Assembly: GCA_015231665.1 (NCBI GenBank)
Contig: JADGBD010000028.1
Span: 2,116-13,362 of the forward strand
Origin: Gammaproteobacteria bacterium
GTDB taxonomy: Bacteria > Pseudomonadota > Gammaproteobacteria > Chromatiales > Chromatiaceae
Length of the DNA stretch: 11,247 nt
Direction of reading: 5' to 3'
Positions 7,026-11,247 of this stretch are shown one piece after another. The position numbers were made by a program, and so were the translations under genes. Each line of letters opens with the position of its first letter. The first letter of the stretch is position 1. The notes below the pieces were generated by a model. The model searched no databases, was not told where the DNA came from, and worked only from the letters and a program-made list of their open reading frames with translations.

Positions 7026-7031
7026 TAAAAT
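7026..7031 (+). promoter_or_regulatory. Candidate -10 hexamer (TAAAAT) just upstream of pcnB ATG
   Basis: TAAAAT ends six bases before the pcnB ATG at 7038, and no Shine-Dalgarno sequence lies between or upstream. Normal initiation spacing would place the transcript 5' end at the ATG, a leaderless message, as proposed for lptF. No good -35 is seen at 16-18 bases; TTGGAA at 6998-7003 is 22 bases away. This is a spacing argument only. Confidence 0.35.
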
Positions 7032-7037
7032 GCCGCG

Positions 7038-8501
7038 ATGGCATTCACGATCAAACCCCTGGTGCGCGGTCTGGGCACCCTACTGAGCAAGAGCGGGCGC
7101 AAGGGCGGGCGCAAGCCCGCCGCGGCTTCCGCGGCCGCAGCGGCACCGAGTTTCAGCCCGGTGATCATCCCCCGACCCCAGCACAACATCTCCCGCGCCA
7201 ATATCAGCCAGGGCGCCCTGCGCGCCCTGCGCCAGCTGCGCGATGCCGGCTACGACGCCTACCTGGTAGGCGGCGGCGTGCGCGATCTGCTGCTTGGGCG
7301 CGAGCCCAAGGACTTCGACGTCGCCACCAATGCCCATCCCGAGCAGGTCAAGCAGGTGTTCGGTCGCAACTGCCGGCTGATCGGTCGGCGCTTTCTCCTC
7401 GCCCACGTGCGCATGGGACGCGAGATCATCGAGGTGGCGACCTTCCGTGGTCGCGCCGATGCCGATCTCGAGCGCCAAAGCCACAACGGCATGCTCCTGC
7501 GCGACAACGTCTACGGCAGCGTCGAGGAAGACGCCCTGCGGCGGGATTTCACCGTCAACGCCCTCTACTACAACATCGCCGATTTCTCCGTGGTGGATTT
7601 TGGTCAGGGCATGGCCGATCTGCAGCAGGGCCTGCTGCGCCTGCTCGGCGACCCGCGCCTGCGCTTTCGCGAGGACCCGGTGCGCATGCTGCGGGCGGTG
7701 CGCTTTGCCGCAAAGCTCGGCTTTCGCATCGATCCCCAGGTCGAGGCGCAGATGGTTGAGCAGGCCTCCCTGCTCATCGATGTGCCCTCGGCCCGGCTCT
7801 ACGACGAATGCCTCAAGCTGTTCCACGGCGGCCTGGCCCTGGAGACCTTCGAGAAACTGCGCCATTACCATCTGTTCGAGGTGCTGTTCCCCGACACCGA
7901 CCGCTGCCTGGCGGATGAGGAGGAACATTTCCCCATCACCTTCGTCAGCCATGGCCTGACCAGCACCGACAGCCGGATCAACGCCGGCAAGCCGGTGACG
8001 CCGGCCTTTCTGTTCGCCGTGCTGCTGTGGGAGCCGGTGCGCCGGCTCGCCGCCAAGCATGCGGCGCGGGATCAGGAAGGCGATATCCCCGCCCTGCAGC
8101 GCGCCGGTGCTGAGATGGTGGCGCGGCTGGTGTCGCGAGTGGCGGTGCCGCGGCGCTTTACCCTGGTGATGCGCGAGATCTGGCAGCTGCAGCCGCGCTT
8201 TGACATGCGCCGAGGCAAGCGGCCGCAGCGCTTGCTCAGCCACCCGAGGTTCCGCGCCGCCTATGATTTTCTCCTCCTCCGCGCCCAGGCCGGCGAGGTG
8301 GAGCAGGAGCTGGCCGACTGGTGGACCCGGCTGCAGCAGCAGGAGGGCATCAATCCCCAGGCGGAGGCTGATTACAGCCCTGATCTGGGCCCCGATCCCT
8401 TCTCCGATTTCAATCAGGATGCCGCCACCAAACCGCCGCCCAAGCGTCGGCGTCGGCGGCGCTCACCAGCAAACAAGTCAGCCAAAGGGGACGAGTCATG
8501 A
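7038..8501 (+). CDS. pcnB: Poly(A) polymerase I (PcnB)
   Basis: PcnB adds 3' poly(A) tails to RNAs, marking them for decay by 3' exonucleases; in E. coli it also controls plasmid copy number through antisense RNA stability. The protein has 487 residues against 465 in E. coli. The class II nucleotidyltransferase core shows YLVGGGVRDLLLG (75-87), the catalytic DFD at 92-94, RRDFTVNALYY (168-178) with a third likely carboxylate at D170, and the REDPVRMLRAVRFAAKLGFRI RNA-binding-side block from 211. HP.FRAAYDFLLLR (402-415) is a conserved C-terminal piece. The protein ends in a basic tail rich in Arg/Lys (469-483), usual for true PcnB and rare in CCA-adding relatives. The N-terminus (1-45) is an Ala/Lys-rich, low-complexity extension. 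The start has no ribosome-binding site (see the -10 entry). The stop overlaps the folK ATG. Confidence 0.97.
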   Translation: MAFTIKPLVRGLGTLLSKSGRKGGRKPAAASAAAAAPSFSPVIIPRPQHNISRANISQGALRALRQLRDAGYDAYLVGGGVRDLLLGREPKDFDVATNAHPEQVKQVFGRNCRLIGRRFLLAHVRMGREIIEVATFRGRADADLERQSHNGMLLRDNVYGSVEEDALRRDFTVNALYYNIADFSVVDFGQGMADLQQGLLRLLGDPRLRFREDPVRMLRAVRFAAKLGFRIDPQVEAQMVEQASLLIDVPSARLYDECLKLFHGGLALETFEKLRHYHLFEVLFPDTDRCLADEEEHFPITFVSHGLTSTDSRINAGKPVTPAFLFAVLLWEPVRRLAAKHAARDQEGDIPALQRAGAEMVARLVSRVAVPRRFTLVMREIWQLQPRFDMRRGKRPQRLLSHPRFRAAYDFLLLRAQAGEVEQELADWWTRLQQQEGINPQAEADYSPDLGPDPFSDFNQDAATKPPPKRRRRRRSPANKSAKGDES

Positions 8502-9004
8502 GCGTCACCAGCTATCTGGGTCTCGGCAGTAATCTGGAAAATCCCTTGGAGCAGTTGCACTCCGCCCTCAAGGCACTGGCGGAGGTGCCGGGGATTCGCC
8601 TAGAGCGGGTTTCCAGCTTTTATCGCAATCCGCCGATGGGGCCCCAGTCCCAGCCGGATTATGTCAATGCGGTGGCCGAGCTGAGTGTCGACCTGCAGCC
8701 GGAGGCCCTGCTCGATGCCCTGCAGCAGATCGAAAACGAGCACGGCCGGGTGCGTCGTGGCGAGCGTTGGGGGCCGCGCACCCTGGATCTGGACATCTTG
8801 CTGTACGGCGAGGAGTTCATCGAAACCGCACGCCTGAGCATTCCCCATCCGGGCATGGCCAAGCGGCCTTTCGTGCTCAAGCCGCTGTTGGAGATTGCGC
8901 CTAATCTGGTGGTGCCGGGGCTGGGCTCGGTGGAGAACCTGCTGGAGGAATGCGACAGCTTCTGGCTCGAGATCATCGATGGCGAGCGGCCTGATGCAGA
9001 CTGA
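8498..9004 (+). CDS. folK: 2-amino-4-hydroxy-6-hydroxymethyldihydropteridine pyrophosphokinase (FolK)
   Basis: FolK transfers pyrophosphate from ATP to 6-hydroxymethyl-7,8-dihydropterin, the step before dihydropteroate synthase in folate synthesis. The 168-residue protein is typical in length. It shows the N-terminal YLGLGSNLENP (6-16), the FYRNPPMGPQSQPDYVNAV loop (41-59), the family signature RWGPRTLDLDIL (90-101) with magnesium ligands D97 and D99, and IPHPGMAKRPFVLKPLLEIAP (115-135). ATG 8498 overlaps the pcnB stop (ATGA), and AAAGGGG lies seven bases upstream. The stop codon (9002-9004) sits inside the 8-bp direct repeat that flanks repeat copy C, so the element inserted exactly at the end of this gene without changing its protein. 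Confidence 0.97.
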   Translation: MSVTSYLGLGSNLENPLEQLHSALKALAEVPGIRLERVSSFYRNPPMGPQSQPDYVNAVAELSVDLQPEALLDALQQIENEHGRVRRGERWGPRTLDLDILLYGEEFIETARLSIPHPGMAKRPFVLKPLLEIAPNLVVPGLGSVENLLEECDSFWLEIIDGERPDAD

Positions 9005-9005
9005 C

Positions 9006-9120
9006 TTAACGCACATCGAGCTGGCAGCGCCACCCCGGAATATGAAACAGCTCTTGGCAGCTTCGGGACTCGGGACTGGGGGCTCGGGACTCGTGAGTTG
9101 CCGCGGATGTTTCTCAGTAA
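9006..9120 (+). mobile_element. Dispersed intergenic element, copy C (115 bp) with 8-bp flanking direct repeats
   Basis: Copy C runs TTAACGCACATCGAGC, GGCAGCGCCACCCCGGAA, TATGAAACAGCTCTTGGC, then heptamers GGGACTC, GGGACTG, GGGGCTC, GGGACTC at 9065-9092 with a degenerate fifth unit, and GGATGTTTCTCAGTAA. It is bounded exactly by AGACTGAC at 8998-9005 and 9121-9128, which looks like a target-site duplication. GAAACA (9044-9049) and TGTTTC (9108-9113) form the remains of the inner stem. Terminal inverted similarity is short (TTAACG against TTACTG). No coding capacity is present, so the element would depend on an enzyme supplied elsewhere. Confidence 0.85.
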
Positions 9121-9145
9121 AGACTGACCTGGCGACCAGTGGCTG

Positions 9146-9808
9146 ATGGTTGCTGAACCGCTGCAACGGCTGCGCTATGTGGTGGTGGAAGGCCCCATCG
9201 GCGTCGGCAAGACCACCTTTGCCAAGCGCCTGGCCGAACGCCTGCAGGCGGAGTGCCTGCTCGAATCGCCGGAGGAGAATCCCTTTCTTGAGCGCTTCTA
9301 TCAGGACGCCCGCGGCATGGCCCTGCCCACCCAGCTGTATTTCCTGTTTCAGCGCAGTCGCCAGTTCCGCGAGCTGATCCAGGGCGACCTGTTCCGCCCG
9401 CGCATCGTTGCCGACTTCATGCTGGAGAAGGATCCCCTGTTCGCCAGGGTCAATCTCGACGATGACGAGCTCTATCTCTACCAGCAGGTGCTCGACAACC
9501 TCAGCCTGGCGGCGCCGACCCCGGATCTGGTCATCTACCTGCAGGCGCCGGTGGAGCGCCTGCTGGAGCGAATCAAAAAGCGCGAGCGCCGCGGCGAGCA
9601 GAAAATGGACCCGGCCTATCTGCAACGACTGAGCGATGCCTACAGCGAGTATTTCTATCACTACGAGCACTCGCCCCTGCTGATTGTTAATACCGAGGGC
9701 CTCGATCTGGCCGAGCGCGAGGCGGATTTCGACCTGCTGATGCAGCGGGTGGCGGATACCCAGTACGGTCGGCATTACTTCAACCCCATGCCCCTGTCGC
9801 TGGGCTGA
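9146..9808 (+). CDS. Deoxynucleoside kinase family protein
   Basis: This P-loop kinase of the deoxynucleoside kinase family phosphorylates a deoxynucleoside (deoxyadenosine or deoxyguanosine in characterised bacterial relatives) in nucleotide salvage; the substrate here cannot be read from sequence. Its 220 residues are typical. The Walker A loop is GPIGVGKTT (16-24). E40 and the NPFLERFY segment (45-52) fit the substrate side. QLYFLFQRSRQF (63-74) and VADFMLEKDPLFA (88-100) are family blocks, and an Arg/Lys-rich lid (ERIKKRERRGEQK, 141-153) follows PDLVIYLQAP (126-135). ATG 9146 lacks a clear ribosome-binding site, but no better start precedes the P-loop. Removing copy C would bring the folK stop to about 18 bases away, so the gene probably belongs to the pcnB-folK unit. 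panB follows after 36 bases. Confidence 0.9.
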   Translation: MVAEPLQRLRYVVVEGPIGVGKTTFAKRLAERLQAECLLESPEENPFLERFYQDARGMALPTQLYFLFQRSRQFRELIQGDLFRPRIVADFMLEKDPLFARVNLDDDELYLYQQVLDNLSLAAPTPDLVIYLQAPVERLLERIKKRERRGEQKMDPAYLQRLSDAYSEYFYHYEHSPLLIVNTEGLDLAEREADFDLLMQRVADTQYGRHYFNPMPLSLG

Positions 9809-9827
9809 TAGATTTCATAGCATCGAG

Positions 9828-9849
9828 CCCGAGATGAACCCGAGATGAA
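9828..9849 (+). repeat. 11-bp tandem duplication creating a second ATG before panB
   Basis: CCCGAGATGAA occurs twice in a row, at 9828-9838 and 9839-9849. The second copy contains the panB start. The first contains an out-of-frame ATG (9834) that reads Met-Asn-Pro-Arg then TGA at 9846-9848, overlapping the panB ATG by ATGA. It may be a chance slippage product or may influence panB initiation. Confidence 0.6.
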
Positions 9850-10651
9850 CAAAGCCAGCATCCAGACCCTGATGGCGATGAAGCAGCGCGGCGAGAAGAT
9901 CGCCATGCTCACCTGCTACGACGCCGGTTTCACCCCTCTGCTGGAACAGGCCGGGGTGGATGTGCTGCTGGTGGGCGACTCCCTGGGCATGGTCATCCAG
10001 GGCCATGAGACGACCTTGCCGGTGACCCTGGATCAGATCGTCTATCACAGCAGCTGCGTCGATCGTGCCCGTCGCCAGGCCTTTCTCATCGCCGATCTGC
10101 CCTTTCTCAGCTATTTCGATGCCCCCACCGCCCTGCGCAGCGCCGCCCGGCTGATGCAGGAGGGCGGGGCGCAGATGGTCAAACTGGAGGGCGGGCAGGG
10201 CCAGCTGGAGCGGGTCGCCACCCTGGCCGGCCAGGGCGTGCCGGTGTGCGGCCATCTCGGCCTGCAGCCGCAGCTGGTGCATCAGCTCGGCGGCTACCGC
10301 ACCCAGGGCAAGGAACCCCAGGCGGCTGAGCGCATGCGCCGGGATGCCCGCCTGCTGGAGGATGCCGGAGCGCAGATGCTGGTGCTCGAATGCGTGCCCA
10401 CCACCCTGGCCGCCGAGATCAGCCAGAGCCTGAGCATTCCGGTGATCGGCATAGGCGCAGGCCCCGATTGCGATGGCCAGGTGCTGGTGCTCTACGATGC
10501 CCTGGGCATCACCCGCCAGCCGCCGCCCTTTGCGCAGGATTTCATGCAGGGCGCTGATTCCATCGAGGCGGCACTGTCGGCCTATGTCAGCGCCGTGCGC
10601 CAAGGTCAGTTTCCAGCCCGCCCGCTTTCATCCCAACAGGCACCGGCATGA
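9845..10651 (+). CDS. panB: 3-methyl-2-oxobutanoate hydroxymethyltransferase (PanB)
   Basis: PanB makes ketopantoate from alpha-ketoisovalerate and methylene-tetrahydrofolate, the first committed step to pantothenate and coenzyme A. Its folate need gives a logical link with folK in the same unit. The 268-residue product has the expected barrel motifs: MLTCYDAGF (21-29), [21 protein letters not shown] (39-59) with metal ligand D45, D84 in [16 protein letters not shown] (113-117) with E115, H137 in [10 protein letters not shown], catalytic E182 in LVLECVP, and [15 protein letters not shown] (201-215). Residues match E. coli active-site positions within one residue. ATG 9845 sits in an 11-bp tandem duplication and has only a weak GAG upstream. 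The stop overlaps panC (ATGA at 10648-10651). Confidence 0.97.
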   Translation: MNKASIQTLMAMKQRGEKIAMLTCYDAGFTPLLEQAGVDVLLVGDSLGMVIQGHETTLPVTLDQIVYHSSCVDRARRQAFLIADLPFLSYFDAPTALRSAARLMQEGGAQMVKLEGGQGQLERVATLAGQGVPVCGHLGLQPQLVHQLGGYRTQGKEPQAAERMRRDARLLEDAGAQMLVLECVPTTLAAEISQSLSIPVIGIGAGPDCDGQVLVLYDALGITRQPPPFAQDFMQGADSIEAALSAYVSAVRQGQFPARPLSSQQAPA

Positions 10652-11247
10652 TTTGTTTGGAGCAAACCCCAGACCTGCGCGGCCAGATCGCCCAATGGCG
10701 CAGCCAAGGCCAGCGCATTGGCTTTGTTCCGACCATGGGCAATCTGCATCGGGGTCATCTGCAGCTGGTGCGCCAGGCCCAGGAGCGGGCCGAGCGGGTG
10801 GTGGTGAGCATCTTCGTCAACCCCCTGCAGTTCGGCGCCAATGAGGACTTTGCCAGCTACCCGCGCACCCTGGAAGAGGACAAGGCCCTGCTCCAGGCCG
10901 AGGGGGTTGATTTGCTGTTCGCCCCCGGGGTCGAGCTGATCTATCCCCAGGGCCAGCAGGCGCACACCCAGGTGCATGTGCCGGGGATTTCCGAGCTGCT
11001 CTGCGGCGCCTCCCGGCCGGGGCATTTCATCGGTGTGGCCACCATTGTCTGCAAGCTGTTCAATCTGGTGCAGCCGGACCTGGCCTTGTTTGGCGAGAAG
11101 GATTTCCAACAACTGTTGGTCATCCGCCGCATGGTTGCCGACCTGGCCCTGCCTGTGGAGATCATCGGCATCCCCACGGTGCGCGAGGCCGACGGCCTGG
11201 CGATGAGCTCGCGCAACCGCTACCTCAGCCCCGCCGGGCGGGAGCGG
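10648..11247 (+). CDS. panC: Pantothenate synthetase (PanC), 3'-truncated by window edge
   Basis: PanC joins pantoate and beta-alanine using ATP to give pantothenate, completing the pathway after PanB and ketopantoate reductase. The frame is open for 200 codons to the edge; the family is about 280 residues, so roughly 80 are missing. Motifs are [11 protein letters not shown] (28-38) with the HIGH-type H34 and H37, [13 protein letters not shown] (56-68), the [21 protein letters not shown] run (135-154), and [16 protein letters not shown] (179-194) with the MSSRN nucleotide-binding block. The start ATG at 10648 overlaps the panB stop, the usual panBC coupling. HRGH is a less common form of the HxGH motif, but both histidines are kept. 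Confidence 0.96.
   Translation, partial: MICLEQTPDLRGQIAQWRSQGQRIGFVPTMGNLHRGHLQLVRQAQERAERVVVSIFVNPLQFGANEDFASYPRTLEEDKALLQAEGVDLLFAPGVELIYPQGQQAHTQVHVPGISELLCGASRPGHFIGVATIVCKLFNLVQPDLALFGEKDFQQLLVIRRMVADLALPVEIIGIPTVREADGLAMSSRNRYLSPAGRER

Larger units (their letters stand above)
6620..7037. other. 418-bp divergent intergenic region between cyclase-PilZ and pcnB
   Basis: This region carries the control sequences for two divergent units. Repeat copy B occupies 6829-6943. Minus-strand TACACT at 6654-6659 is a plausible weak -10 for the cyclase gene, without a convincing -35. A perfect 10-bp inverted repeat (GCCTGAAGGG 6819-6828, CCCTTCAGGC 6957-6966) brackets copy B. A short GCGCC/GGCGC hairpin lies at 6953-6968. 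In 6660-6818 I see no gene, tRNA or recognisable riboswitch. Open frames here lack ribosome-binding sites and family resemblance. Confidence 0.6.

Noticed and set aside
6834..7028. 64-codon frame upstream of pcnB
   Set aside because: It runs through repeat copy B, has no ribosome-binding site and no recognisable protein features.
1933..9011. Integron attC-like core sites: the element starts fit RYYYAAC (GTCTAAC, GCCTAAC, ACTTAAC)
   Set aside because: The 7-mer is degenerate, the opposite end has no GTTRRRY partner, the ends are not the long palindrome of attC, and no cassette genes or integrase are present.
6857..9092. Heptamer tracts as a CRISPR array
   Set aside because: Units are 7 bp with no spacers, so they are simple tandem repeats inside a dispersed element.

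Overview
The window is a GC-rich chromosomal segment of a gammaproteobacterium. The evidence is a set of core genes in familiar gammaproteobacterial neighbourhoods: pepA-holC divergent from lptF-lptG, and pcnB-folK followed by panB-panC. Placing a deoxynucleoside kinase between folK and panB reminds me of high-GC purple-sulfur-type or related gammaproteobacteria, but I cannot name a genus. Both edges cut a gene: holC at the left and panC at the right.

Layout: (1) positions 1-1898, minus strand, pepA then holC, translationally coupled by an ATGA overlap. (2) 1899-2068, a divergent intergenic region holding copy A of a dispersed repeat. (3) 2069-4290, plus strand, lptF-lptG, the inner-membrane permease pair of the lipopolysaccharide export machine, also joined by ATGA. 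(4) 4291-4504, a convergent intergenic region filled by a nested inverted-repeat element. (5) 4505-6619, minus strand, a two-gene unit: a class III nucleotide cyclase fused to a PilZ domain, then an unrecognised exported protein with a cysteine-peptidase/amidase-like residue pattern. (6) 6620-7037, a divergent intergenic region with repeat copy B in reverse orientation. (7) 7038-11247, plus strand, pcnB-folK-[repeat copy C]-deoxynucleoside kinase-panB-panC, covering RNA polyadenylation, folate synthesis, deoxynucleoside salvage and pantothenate synthesis.

The most unusual non-coding signal is a dispersed element of about 115 bp, present three times in intergenic DNA (A 1934-2042, B 6829-6943 reversed, C 9006-9120). 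Each copy starts YTAACG. B and C carry four tandem GGGACTC-type heptamers between inverted GAAACA/TGTTTC arms and end in CAGTAA. Copy C is flanked by a perfect 8-bp direct repeat, AGACTGAC, that includes the folK stop codon. This looks like a target-site duplication, so the element appears to have inserted into a formerly tight folK-kinase junction.

The most interesting proteins are the cyclase-PilZ fusion, in which the cyclase catalytic residues and the c-di-GMP-binding motifs all appear intact, and the exported protein encoded just downstream of it. Together they could join two second-messenger systems to an envelope function. That link is inference. The rest of the window is conserved housekeeping sequence.
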